A stretch of 64,000 bases of DNA, from NCBI GenBank assembly GCA_013391845.1, contig CP058414.1:1722501-1786500 (forward strand). Reading direction: 5' to 3'. Shown one piece after another: positions 26,359-35,237 of this stretch. The stretch's first letter is position 1. Each line of letters starts with the position of its first letter. The notes beneath the pieces are model-generated. The model was not told where the DNA came from. It ran no database searches and saw only the letters and a list, made by a program, of their open reading frames with translations. This stretch comes from Pseudoalteromonas shioyasakiensis. GTDB lineage: Bacteria > Pseudomonadota > Gammaproteobacteria > Enterobacterales > Alteromonadaceae. A program made the translations under genes and the position numbers.

Positions 26359-28413
26359 CTAAATTAACTTATAAAGTGGTGTTAAGACTTCAAATTCCCA
26401 AAGGGCTACTTGGCTGTGAGTTAATGGCTGATAATTGAAACTGCCTTTACTGCTGATATAAGCGGAAAAGTCATCGACAATATGAGCCATATCTTCATTG
26501 ATAATATTAAGTTTTAAATTACTATAGCGATAATTTTCACGGTAAATATACGCCAAAATATTGGTGTAATTATCTCCATCAAGAAAGACCTCAAGCATAG
26601 ACCCGGTAAAGTCTGTTGCTGGTAAACTACTTTTGGCGGCTTTACCAAAATAAGTTGCTTCACTGCCTAAAAATTCATGGATCTCGCGCTGACTTATAGA
26701 TTCTGGAAGTCGATTAAAGATCCAATATTGGCTTTTTACATCACTAGGAGTGCTTTTGAGTAAAGCTGCAGTATGACGGTTAGATTCGCGAACCTGTAAC
26801 AGCTCATTAATTTCCAATGCATTAATGAAAGCTTGGTAAAATGGACTTTGTTGATTTTCTTTCGTCAACGTTACTTGAGGCGTCCTTGTGGCTCCAAAAA
26901 CGAGTGCTTTGCTTTTTAAGTGTTGAAAGATAAGAGCTGCAGAGTCACTAGCAAGGCCCTCAGTTATAGGGTAGGGCACAGTGATTATTAAATTTGTCTG
27001 TGGTTTTTTATTAATTACAAATAAACCACGTTGTTGATTCTCAACAATATCTATTAGATATACATAATTATCATCACTCACAAGCTTAAAGCCGATAGAA
27101 TTGAACATGGCACTGAGATGCCCCATTTTTTGCTTATTCTCGATGGCTTTGTTCAGTTGATAAATAGCATATTTGAAGTCAGATACAGCTTGACTTGCTT
27201 TATAGCTACTTACCGTTACTCTATTGGAGCGAGTGGTATATAAATAGCTTTTATACTGACTCACTTGCTGGTTAAGTGTTATGACTTGTAAGTTTTCTGC
27301 TTCAGGGCTAATACTTTGTTTTATTAGTAAAGAAGGCACAAGCATGACTAAAAAGCCAACAATAATGGCAAGGCTTCCACCTATTACAGAAGTTTGAAAT
27401 GTAGCTCTAAGTACCAGACCCAGTGCATTTTTTTGATAAATCTTAAGGGCAAGTAAGGTAGCGAGCATATACCCAAATGCAAAGGTGTCGGTTACTTTAA
27501 CCGTTGGAAAGAACCAAACGACGATATAGTTTAAAACAAGCTTAAAAATAAAGCCTATGGTAAAAAATAGCATCAGTAATCTGGCACCTTCAATATGTGC
27601 ATGCCTTAGGCGAGTATAATGAATCAGAGAGCTTCCTACCGTTAATATAACGGCAGTTTCTATAAATGAGGTTAAAATTTTACTTGGTTGCGTTAGCTGT
27701 AAAGCTAATAACGCAGGTAGCATGATACCGTTAAATTCCCAGCCATACTTTAAATTTGCACGAGAGGCCAAAAAGGCTGTAATAACCAAAATAATATAGG
27801 CTTTAGGGGCAGCAATAATAGATGCGGCAACAGCTTCATACATTATACCTAAATTAGCGATGCTAAAATTGGTAAACGGCATGAGTACAAATCGCACCAA
27901 TATATAAGTGATGAATAACTGAATAAAACTTACTTTCAGACCATACTTAAAACCGCCATTCCACATTACGTTAGCTGTTAATGCGATAATAATAAGACCT
28001 AAAGAATAAAGCTGAGATGCATAATCAAAAGTAATATCCCATAGGCTTAACTGGTCAGCTATGATTGGCCAAAATAGAGTATCCATACAAACACGGACTA
28101 AGATACTGATTAAGATGATGGCAAAAAAGCGGTCTCTGCCAAACATTTCACTGTAACCAAAGCGCTCCATCAAGTAACTTGCACTTATACGCATAAACCC
28201 ATATACAACAATAGCTTCTATAATGATAACTGCTGCTGAGGTGGGGCTAATTATGAGTAATGGCACAAGGTAACCCGGAACTACAAGGCCTGTAAGTGGA
28301 AATCCAAAGCGCAAATTGAGTAGGCATACAACGGCAGTCCCAACCCAAACAGTTGTAATAACGGATTGACCCAGTCCGCTACCTGCAGGAAAAAGCGCTA
28401 AAACGAAGTCCAT
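26359..28413 (-). CDS. CapC/PgsC-like membrane protein with duplicated PgsC unit
   Basis: 684 residues to the TAG. PgsC/CapC is about 150 residues; here two related units occur in about 360 residues. Unit 1 (about 30-172) carries GLVVPGYL (42-49) and GRDRFFAIILIS (92-103), near-identical to B. subtilis PgsC in pattern. Unit 2 (about 215-360) has NGIMLPALLA (228-237) and EGARLLMLFFT (275-285) in corresponding positions. About 11-12 membrane helices are predicted by eye. A soluble region (about 370-684) follows, continuing in the same frame beyond the stop. CapC partners CapB in poly-gamma-glutamate synthesis and export. The ATG overlaps the previous stop by one base (TAATG). Confidence 0.85.
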   Translation of the reverse strand: MDFVLALFPAGSGLGQSVITTVWVGTAVVCLLNLRFGFPLTGLVVPGYLVPLLIISPTSAAVIIIEAIVVYGFMRISASYLMERFGYSEMFGRDRFFAIILISILVRVCMDTLFWPIIADQLSLWDITFDYASQLYSLGLIIIALTANVMWNGGFKYGLKVSFIQLFITYILVRFVLMPFTNFSIANLGIMYEAVAASIIAAPKAYIILVITAFLASRANLKYGWEFNGIMLPALLALQLTQPSKILTSFIETAVILTVGSSLIHYTRLRHAHIEGARLLMLFFTIGFIFKLVLNYIVVWFFPTVKVTDTFAFGYMLATLLALKIYQKNALGLVLRATFQTSVIGGSLAIIVGFLVMLVPSLLIKQSISPEAENLQVITLNQQVSQYKSYLYTTRSNRVTVSSYKASQAVSDFKYAIYQLNKAIENKQKMGHLSAMFNSIGFKLVSDDNYVYLIDIVENQQRGLFVINKKPQTNLIITVPYPITEGLASDSAALIFQHLKSKALVFGATRTPQVTLTKENQQSPFYQAFINALEINELLQVRESNRHTAALLKSTPSDVKSQYWIFNRLPESISQREIHEFLGSEATYFGKAAKSSLPATDFTGSMLEVFLDGDNYTNILAYIYRENYRYSNLKLNIINEDMAHIVDDFSAYISSKGSFNYQPLTHSQVALWEFEVLTPLYKLI

Positions 28414-30308
28414 TAAAGTCTAGCCTCCGGAATTACTTCTGGAGTGTCTTTAATAAATTCAAATAATATTCCAGACACTTGAAAAGGCGCACCGGATGCG
28501 GTTTGCGAGTTATCGGAATGAAGTGCTCTAATAATAAGCGTATAACTATGTTTATCTAGGTTAGCAGGTAGCTCAACAGTGGCTTTATTTAGAGTTATGT
28601 AGCGTAATTTCCCTTTTGCAGTTTCGATATCAAGTGCGCAACTTCGACAAAGTAAATCAAGGGCTGTCGTTTCAAAAATAGCAATTTGGTGCAGCTTAGC
28701 AAAGTGCTCTAAAGAAGCATTGGTTTGAATAATTTGACCAAACAAATTAAATAACACTGTAGCAGGACTGGTATGGTTAAATACCATTTCTAAGGTGGTT
28801 AGCTTTTGCTCCATTTCATTAAGTGAGCTTTTAACCTTCTGGCTAACCGATTCGTGAAGCTTAAATGTAAGTAGTCTATTAAGTAGAGTTCGATTCTTAG
28901 CCTGTGTTGTTTTAAATATATGGTAATGGAATAGGAGCTCAGCAACTTGGGCAGCAAACTTATTAACGTTTTTTTCAAACGCTTGCTGATGAAAGCTTTG
29001 GTTAGGAACAATTGATAGAGCCCAAAAGCCACGTACATCACCAGCGTATACAAGTGGCGCAATGAATTCAATTTCACCTTTAATGACCTGTTTAAAAAAA
29101 GGACGGTTTATTTTCACAATGCCTAATGACTTTAACGCATTACTATAAGGTGTGCGTTGATAGTCTCTTCTCATTTCTTGGATATCATCGAGTTGGCAAT
29201 TTATTGCGCGAATTTCAACTACTCGGTGGTCGTCTTCTTTACGGGCTAAAAAGATTGATTTTTCCAGATCTAATTGCTGACTTATTAATTGAATAATGGG
29301 ATCCCATGGGGATGGGTGCTCAATAAAACTTTGAGGAATATAACGGCCCATCATCATCTGCTGAATGTTATTTACATCAGCTGTGAGCTCTTTGTCTTCA
29401 GAAATTTTTCGAGCAACTACAACCCAAATTAAAGTTGCAAAGGTCAGTGTGATGTATTGACCAATTGGAATGAAAAGTTTTGTAAAGTTCACTAAAAAGT
29501 AGCCGGCAGCACACCAAAATATAGTTATGCCGAAAGCGACTAGAAATGAATAACTTATAGATATTTTTTGATAGAAAAACAGCAAAGTAAACACAAAAAC
29601 CTGTGCAAATACTACCGATATAGCAAAATTAAGCTCATTTATAGTGCTGTTTTTCTCAATACTATCAGCGATGTAAGCAAAAAGAAGTAAAGGATCATTT
29701 AGGCCTTCAAGTTTAGGAGCATGTATATTTACATTAAATTCAGCAGCTTGTTGACCAACAATGAGCACTTTATCTTCAAGTTGTTCACTCATAACGTCGA
29801 AGTTAAGTATTCGCTTAGCGGTAAATTTTGGAAGCGCAGATACGTCTAATCTGAAATTAATCAGTTTAGATTTGTCATGGTTATAATTAAAAACAGCTTG
29901 CCATACACTTTCACATTCAAGATTATCAGCAGCGGGGATACGCAATTGATAGGTTGCCCAAATCTCTACCTTTGGCATGCAATACTCACTACCAGCATAA
30001 GGATAGAAAACCCCTTCCTTGGTTGCAGGCTGTAGTGGCTCATCAGCTAACATGATGATTGCTCTTGGCTGATACTCGGATAGCTGAGTGACTAAGTCTG
30101 AATGATTAGTGCTGAGACTTTCACTTGTGATGAGCACAACGTTTGTTTTCTGAGTGCTACTAAACGAGCTTATTTTTTTATAGAAAAAAGCATCACTCGC
30201 TTGAAATATGTTCAGCAGGTTACTAAAAAGCACAATCGCAAATAAGAAAACAGTGAACCAAAAGGCTCTTTGCTGCGTTAATCGCAACAACTGTTGTAAT
30301 GCAGCCAA
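28413..30308 (-). CDS. CHASE2-domain membrane protein with GAF-like region, no recognised output domain
   Basis: 631 residues. A membrane helix at about 14-35 leads into a periplasmic CHASE2-type domain (about 50-225, with LEDKVLIVGQ... before the next helices) and three closely spaced helices (about 228-247, 251-272, 277-299), the usual CHASE2 topology. A GAF-like cytoplasmic region (about 330-470), a coiled coil (about 480-510) and a PAS-like end follow. CHASE2 domains normally sense extracytoplasmic signals for a kinase or cyclase; none of those outputs is seen. The start is a TTG with AAGGAGG immediately upstream, overlapping the CapA-like stop. It may sense the polymer or regulate the synthase allosterically. 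Confidence 0.75.
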   Translation of the reverse strand: MAALQQLLRLTQQRAFWFTVFLFAIVLFSNLLNIFQASDAFFYKKISSFSSTQKTNVVLITSESLSTNHSDLVTQLSEYQPRAIIMLADEPLQPATKEGVFYPYAGSEYCMPKVEIWATYQLRIPAADNLECESVWQAVFNYNHDKSKLINFRLDVSALPKFTAKRILNFDVMSEQLEDKVLIVGQQAAEFNVNIHAPKLEGLNDPLLLFAYIADSIEKNSTINELNFAISVVFAQVFVFTLLFFYQKISISYSFLVAFGITIFWCAAGYFLVNFTKLFIPIGQYITLTFATLIWVVVARKISEDKELTADVNNIQQMMMGRYIPQSFIEHPSPWDPIIQLISQQLDLEKSIFLARKEDDHRVVEIRAINCQLDDIQEMRRDYQRTPYSNALKSLGIVKINRPFFKQVIKGEIEFIAPLVYAGDVRGFWALSIVPNQSFHQQAFEKNVNKFAAQVAELLFHYHIFKTTQAKNRTLLNRLLTFKLHESVSQKVKSSLNEMEQKLTTLEMVFNHTSPATVLFNLFGQIIQTNASLEHFAKLHQIAIFETTALDLLCRSCALDIETAKGKLRYITLNKATVELPANLDKHSYTLIIRALHSDNSQTASGAPFQVSGILFEFIKDTPEVIPEARL

Positions 30309-30317
30309 AATTCCTCC

Positions 30318-32531
30318 TTAATCAAGTACAGTGAATGTAAGCTTTAAACTTACCTCACCACTTGAATTGACTTTTAAAAAGTCGAAACCGTGCATTTTAT
30401 CGGTCTTCCATTGTCCGTTTTTTAGATTAATTTTTTGTTGCCAGCTAATCATAGCGACATCATCTAGGCGAATGATAGCTTCACCTGTATTGGGTGGATA
30501 GTGCCTAAACTGTAACTTAACACCACGAGGTGGGAGTTCTTTAGGCCCAAGAGTAAGTTCATCTGAAGGTAAACTAAAATCATAGCTAAAAGCGTGCCAT
30601 GGCTGATCGCCTCCTTCGCTGACTGGAACTATGTTTTCTGCAAAGGTAAGGTCATCGATTTCAGTGGTATAGGTCAGTAATGCCTCGAATTGTCCACCAT
30701 TTTCAGACTGTAAATAGGTTAGTAATGAAAAGTCTTTACTGAGATCAAGCTCGCCTGCTTCATCGGTTAATTCCATGACTCGCATTGTATGTCTAAATGG
30801 AATAATAGAAGGGGTATTATCAAATCTATCACGCGTTGAGCACAGAGCCTGCAAGCCATTAAGTGGCTTATCAGTGCAAGGTAAAACACTTTCACTGCTG
30901 TGATCCCATCGACTTACTTCAAACGCTTCGGTGTCATTGTCCCAATCTTCAAAATCACCAAACACCATAATATCACGGCCAAGTAAAAGGTTATCAAGCG
31001 CTTCATTGTTCACTTCAATAGATGAAACATAGGCTGCTGAAGATGGCGAATACTGTCTTAAATCGATGATGTCTGTAGTCGCGTCAATATCAATGGTCAC
31101 TTGCTGAGATTTTTTACTTGCTTGATTAGCTGTAAAGTATATCTCTGCGTAGTTTTCACGGGGGATAAGGGTAATATTATCATCAGAAAGCTCAGCGATT
31201 CTTCTCAATAAATAATGACTTAAAAAACCGTTTGTGAATCGAGGCTTATAGTCCTCTAAATATATTGGGTAGGCAAAGCCGCGATTAATAGTTTGGCTTT
31301 GGGTATCAAGATCGAGCATGACAGCAAGACCCAATAAGGTGTCAAGTCTAGGCTGGTCAAATACAAAATTACCTAAACCTAATATGGCCGGTATTTTATT
31401 ATATACAGCAAACCCTTGAGCAATATGAGGATGATGGCCAATTAATAAATCGGTGTTCTGCGAAGAAAGAACCTTAAATCGGCTACCTATATAGGGTGAA
31501 GGCGTATATGAGTATTCATCGCCACCATGCATTTGTGCGATTACAAAATCATTAGGATCAAGTTGCTCAAGTACTGCTCTAACTTCTTCTGAGTTAGTCA
31601 AATCCGCAGCCCCACCTTTATTCGCATCAGCGACATACGTATATTGGTGCTCTTTTCCCGTAATTGTGGTTGCTGCAAAAAGTGTTAAGTTAACATCTTC
31701 AAGGTTATGTGAGACAGTTTTAAATGCTTCAGAGTCGTTAAGGCCTGCACCGCTATTAAGAAATCCTGCACTTGAGACTTCAAGCAAGGTATCTTCAAGG
31801 CCATTTTGCAAATAGTCATAGATGTGATTATTACCGAGGCCGACATAATCAATGCCAATTTCAGTTAGGCTTTGCAATGATTCTGGTAATGAAAAGAAAC
31901 TGAACTCTTTGGTTGGGTGTACATTCGTTGGCATTGTCGTCACTGGCGACTCAAGATTGACTGATGAAAAGTCAGCAGCCCTAAACAGTGCTGCCACTTG
32001 GTTGGTAATCGCAATACTGTCTTCTCGCGCTGAGTCAGGTCTAATTAGCGCATTACTAACATCAGGTACTGATGTACCCATGGTGTCTAACTTGGGGTCT
32101 AGAAAACGTCGACCAAACATTGTATCACCTGCAAATAGCAAACTCTTTGAGTTAGCAGGCTTTGTTTCTAACTGAATATGGGAAGTGAAAAAGTTAGGCT
32201 GATTTACTAAAATGCTCGCTTTAGGGAAATAGCCTAGTTGTGTAATGAAAATTGCATGGTTACCAAATGAAAGGTTATTGATAGAGACTCGTCCATTTAC
32301 ATCAGAGAGATACTCTTGAGCTGCTACAGAAACAGTTACATTACTAAGAGGCGCTTGATTCTCATCTGTTATAGTAAATTCGACGTCAGTAGAACCAGCA
32401 ATTAATGCTTCACGGTCACTAATTGAATCTTGCTTTTGTTGTTGTGGTTTATCTTCATTGGGGTCTTTTACTTTACATGATAATAAAGTTGCGCAAAGAA
32501 TTAACACCAAGGAATTAATAACTATTCTCAA
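30318..32531 (-). CDS. CapA/PgsA-like lipoprotein (poly-gamma-glutamate synthesis, metallophosphatase-like fold)
   Basis: 737 residues; typical CapA is about 380-410. A signal peptide with lipobox LLSC gives lipid-modified Cys19. A carboxypeptidase-regulatory-like beta domain (about 48-122) precedes the CapA domain (about 130-440), which keeps AGDTMFGR (134-141), NLESPV (192-197), GNNHIYD (233-239), MHGGDEY (334-340), GHHPH (365-369) and GNFVFDQ (387-393). These are the metal-site motifs of the CapA/calcineurin-like family. A C-terminal beta-rich region of about 290 residues has no recognised match. It begins with TTG preceded by GAGGTG, and is the first gene of the operon. CapA/PgsA is needed for polymer synthesis or transport in Bacillus. 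Confidence 0.88.
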   Translation of the reverse strand: MRIVINSLVLILCATLLSCKVKDPNEDKPQQQKQDSISDREALIAGSTDVEFTITDENQAPLSNVTVSVAAQEYLSDVNGRVSINNLSFGNHAIFITQLGYFPKASILVNQPNFFTSHIQLETKPANSKSLLFAGDTMFGRRFLDPKLDTMGTSVPDVSNALIRPDSAREDSIAITNQVAALFRAADFSSVNLESPVTTMPTNVHPTKEFSFFSLPESLQSLTEIGIDYVGLGNNHIYDYLQNGLEDTLLEVSSAGFLNSGAGLNDSEAFKTVSHNLEDVNLTLFAATTITGKEHQYTYVADANKGGAADLTNSEEVRAVLEQLDPNDFVIAQMHGGDEYSYTPSPYIGSRFKVLSSQNTDLLIGHHPHIAQGFAVYNKIPAILGLGNFVFDQPRLDTLLGLAVMLDLDTQSQTINRGFAYPIYLEDYKPRFTNGFLSHYLLRRIAELSDDNITLIPRENYAEIYFTANQASKKSQQVTIDIDATTDIIDLRQYSPSSAAYVSSIEVNNEALDNLLLGRDIMVFGDFEDWDNDTEAFEVSRWDHSSESVLPCTDKPLNGLQALCSTRDRFDNTPSIIPFRHTMRVMELTDEAGELDLSKDFSLLTYLQSENGGQFEALLTYTTEIDDLTFAENIVPVSEGGDQPWHAFSYDFSLPSDELTLGPKELPPRGVKLQFRHYPPNTGEAIIRLDDVAMISWQQKINLKNGQWKTDKMHGFDFLKVNSSGEVSLKLTFTVLD

Positions 32532-32806
32532 TTAACACCTCAAGCTGACACCTAGTTTAGTTTAAATAGGTCAAAATTATTACGGTCATTTTATAATTGC
32601 GTAGGGGTGGGAACAACACGTCTAGGGCTCTGAAAATTCAGATATTGCAGTCAAAAACGGTAAAAATGAGAAGCGTTAACTAAATAAAAATTAAAAACTA
32701 ATGATATAAAATGGTTTATTTTTGAGGCGCAACCTAAATTCATTAGTTGGTCAGAGAGGATACACTAAGCTAGTTTTTAATATGGAATTGGCTATGAGAA
32801 TTAAAT
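32532..32806. promoter_or_regulatory. Leader/promoter region of the polymer operon
   Basis: About 275 AT-rich bases between the ompW terminator and the CapA-like gene, with no gene seen. The operon promoter should lie here. A TTGACC (minus strand, near 32571) and TATAA-like sequences (near 32590) are present, but I could not pair a convincing -35/-10. Confidence 0.4.
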
Positions 32807-32832
32807 AAAAAAGGCCAATATATGGCCTTTTT
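32807..32832 (-). terminator. Terminator of ompW
   Basis: AAAAAAGGCCA / TGGCCTTTTT stem with a 4-5 base loop, 30 bases past the ompW stop. It separates ompW from the polymer operon. Confidence 0.85.
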
Positions 32833-32860
32833 GTGCGTATGGGCTTTCACAAAATGAAAG

Positions 32861-33514
32861 TTAGAATTTGTATTTAACACCGAACATAGCAACAACTGGG
32901 TCGATTTCTACAGTTGAAGTTAATGCTTTTGCGCCGTCAGCATAAACTGTAGCGTCTGTATCGATGTCGATTAGTGAAACCATGCCATGAAGGCCCCAGT
33001 TTTCACTCATCATGTAGTTAAAACCAGCTTGAGCTGCAAAGCCAAATGAATCATCTAGTTTAACTTCTACATCGTCAGTACCTAGTGTTGCTTTTAAAGC
33101 TGCTGAAGGTTTCTCATCAAAGAAAGTTGTATAATTAAGACCAACACCCACAAATGGACGGAACTTATAAGTTGAGTCTAAGAAGTGGTATTGCGCTAAA
33201 AGTGTTGGTGGTAAATGTTTGATTGTCGCAATTTTGTTACCTGCTAAACCACCAGCACCTTGAACATCATGACTAAAAGGTGTTGCTGCTACTAATTCAA
33301 TTACCCAATTGTCATCAAGCGCATAATCTACAGTAATACCTAATTGAGTATCATCATCTGCACGTAGACCTAATGTTGGTGCTTCATTGATTTTTGAACT
33401 GTCGTTATCAGGGTTTACATTAATTGCACCTACGTTCACGCTTAAGTTTGCGTTTGCAACAGGAGAGAGTGCTAATAGTGAAGTAAGTAATGCAATGCTT
33501 AATTTAGTTTTCAT
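32861..33514 (-). CDS. ompW: OmpW-family outer-membrane protein
   Basis: 217 residues with a signal peptide (ending near VANA) and the OmpW family pattern: an eight-stranded barrel with conserved LGITVDYALDDNWVIEL, the PPTLLAQYHF strand (PPTLLAQY is a family hallmark), FRPFVGVGLNYT, a long acidic loop, and a terminal strand ending in Phe (FGVKYKF). OmpW forms a narrow hydrophobic channel and is regulated by salinity, oxygen and iron in enteric bacteria. GGAGA lies upstream of the ATG. Two FNR-box-like sequences lie upstream. Confidence 0.95.
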   Translation of the reverse strand: MKTKLSIALLTSLLALSPVANANLSVNVGAINVNPDNDSSKINEAPTLGLRADDDTQLGITVDYALDDNWVIELVAATPFSHDVQGAGGLAGNKIATIKHLPPTLLAQYHFLDSTYKFRPFVGVGLNYTTFFDEKPSAALKATLGTDDVEVKLDDSFGFAAQAGFNYMMSENWGLHGMVSLIDIDTDATVYADGAKALTSTVEIDPVVAMFGVKYKF

Positions 33515-33582
33515 GTTGTTCTCCGCGAACTACTTGTCTTATTTGGTTGACGCTATTATTACCAAGTTGAAGCGGACAAAAC

Positions 33583-33646
33583 CTGTTCTAGATCAAAGTT
33601 TCAAAAATGTTTGAACTAAGTGAAGGCATTTATTGATTTAGATTAA
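33583..33646. promoter_or_regulatory. Two FNR-box-like sequences upstream of ompW
   Basis: CTGTTCTAGATCAA (33583-33596) and TTGATTTAGATTAA (33633-33646) resemble the FNR consensus TTGATNNNNATCAA: the second has one mismatch, and the first has one perfect half. They are about 70-130 bases upstream of ompW on the side from which it is transcribed. Regulation of ompW by FNR is known in E. coli; here it is only a match. Confidence 0.35.
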
Positions 33647-33748
33647 GTTTTTAAGCGGGTACAGCAAAAAAAAGATTGACTCTTATTGACTCTATATTCA
33701 TTTACGGCTGGTAAACTAACGGTGTTATTTGCTTATTAGGTGTTTTTC

Positions 33749-35167
33749 ATGGCTGATCCCCAGCATTTATTTCTTCATGGCTCGATTTCAAAAGCGCTAC
33801 TTAAATTAGGTATCCCGATCATCTTAATCAATATTTTGCAGTCGGCTTATCAGCTGACCGATGCATTTTGGGTAGGACGTTTAGGGGCAGAGCAAGTAGC
33901 TGCTGTTTCTGTCAGTATGCCTGTTACTTTTTTAGTGATTGCTATTGGCTCTGGGTTGGCTATGGCGGGCGCTATTTTATCTGCTCAATATATGGGAGCT
34001 GGCCAGCAAGATAAGGTAAATCATGTTGCTGCGCAAACCATGTTAATGGTGACAATAACCGCAGCCTTACTTGGCTTAATTGGCTATGTGCTATCACCTT
34101 ACTTTTTGACTTTATTAGGTGTTGAAGAGCAAGTGTTTGGTGATGCCCTTAAATTTATGCATGTATCATTTATTGGCGTTGTGTTTGTGTTTATTTATGC
34201 CATGTTTCAAGCTCTAATGCGTGGCATAGGGCAAACCAAGGTGCCGCTTTATATTGTAAGCGGTACTGTGTTACTCAATTTTGTGCTCGATCCCTTACTG
34301 ATTTTTGGTTTTGGTGAGTTCTCTGGCTTTGGCGTAATGGGGGCTGCATTAGCTACACTTATCACGCAAAGCTTAGCGGCTGCAATCGGAGTATGGGTGT
34401 TTTTACGTGGCCGTCATGGTATTCAACTTAAACTCTCTAGTTTTAAACCAGACTGGCAATATATGAAGCAAGCCTTCTTTTTAGGGGCTCCTGGGTCGGT
34501 TGAACTATCAGCGAGAGCATTTGGTTTAATCATTATGTCGTTTTTGGTGGCTAGCTTTGGTACGCATACCATTGCCTCTTATGGTGTAGGATCTAATATT
34601 TTGCAAATGGTGATGATCCCAGCAATGGGTCTTTCAATGGCTGTTTCGACCTTGGTTGGTCAAAATATGGGGGCGAGAAACCCACAGCGTGCTGCACAAA
34701 TAACACGTTTAGCCTCGCTTTGGGGGCTGCTAGGCCTGACATTAGTAGGCGTTATAGCTTATGTATTCGCTGAATACTTGGTGGCTTTTTTCATTCCCGA
34801 TGATGAATCTGTGATTGCTGGTGGTGCAGAGTTTATCCGCGTTATGTGTTTAACTTGGGGCGGAATAGGCGTACAGCTTTGCGTGGTTGCTGCATTTAGA
34901 GCTTCAGGTAACATGCTTAATGCTATGGTTGTCTCACTGCTTTCACAGTGTGTTATCCAATTTCCAACAGCGTATATTTTGTCTAAACATACCTCACTTG
35001 GACCGCAGGGCATATGGTATTCCTTTGCAATCACCAATGTACTCGTGGCGCTAATTACTTATCTTTGGTTCGCAGCAGGTCGTTGGCAACGAACACAATT
35101 AACGAAAGAAGACAAAGAGATTGCTAAGGTGACCCAAGAAACACTCATCGAAGAAGGAAATCATTAA
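33749..35167 (+). CDS. MATE-family multidrug/Na+ efflux transporter
   Basis: 472 residues with about 12 membrane helices in two similar halves. The start of the first half (ALLKLGIPIILINILQSAYQLTDAFWVGRLG) is a typical MATE sequence, and AMSLAVSTLVGQNMGA-type motifs occur near the middle (MGLSMAVSTLVGQNMGARN). These antiporters expel cationic compounds using Na+ or H+. The ATG at 33749 follows AGGTG; a GTG at 33740 is in frame but less likely. Substrate unknown. Confidence 0.93.
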   Translation: MADPQHLFLHGSISKALLKLGIPIILINILQSAYQLTDAFWVGRLGAEQVAAVSVSMPVTFLVIAIGSGLAMAGAILSAQYMGAGQQDKVNHVAAQTMLMVTITAALLGLIGYVLSPYFLTLLGVEEQVFGDALKFMHVSFIGVVFVFIYAMFQALMRGIGQTKVPLYIVSGTVLLNFVLDPLLIFGFGEFSGFGVMGAALATLITQSLAAAIGVWVFLRGRHGIQLKLSSFKPDWQYMKQAFFLGAPGSVELSARAFGLIIMSFLVASFGTHTIASYGVGSNILQMVMIPAMGLSMAVSTLVGQNMGARNPQRAAQITRLASLWGLLGLTLVGVIAYVFAEYLVAFFIPDDESVIAGGAEFIRVMCLTWGGIGVQLCVVAAFRASGNMLNAMVVSLLSQCVIQFPTAYILSKHTSLGPQGIWYSFAITNVLVALITYLWFAAGRWQRTQLTKEDKEIAKVTQETLIEEGNH

Positions 35168-35237
35168 TTTAACTTTCACACTGCGGTCATAATCTCTCGT
35201 TGTAATAACCCAAGCTTTCTAAATGACTAGGGTTATT

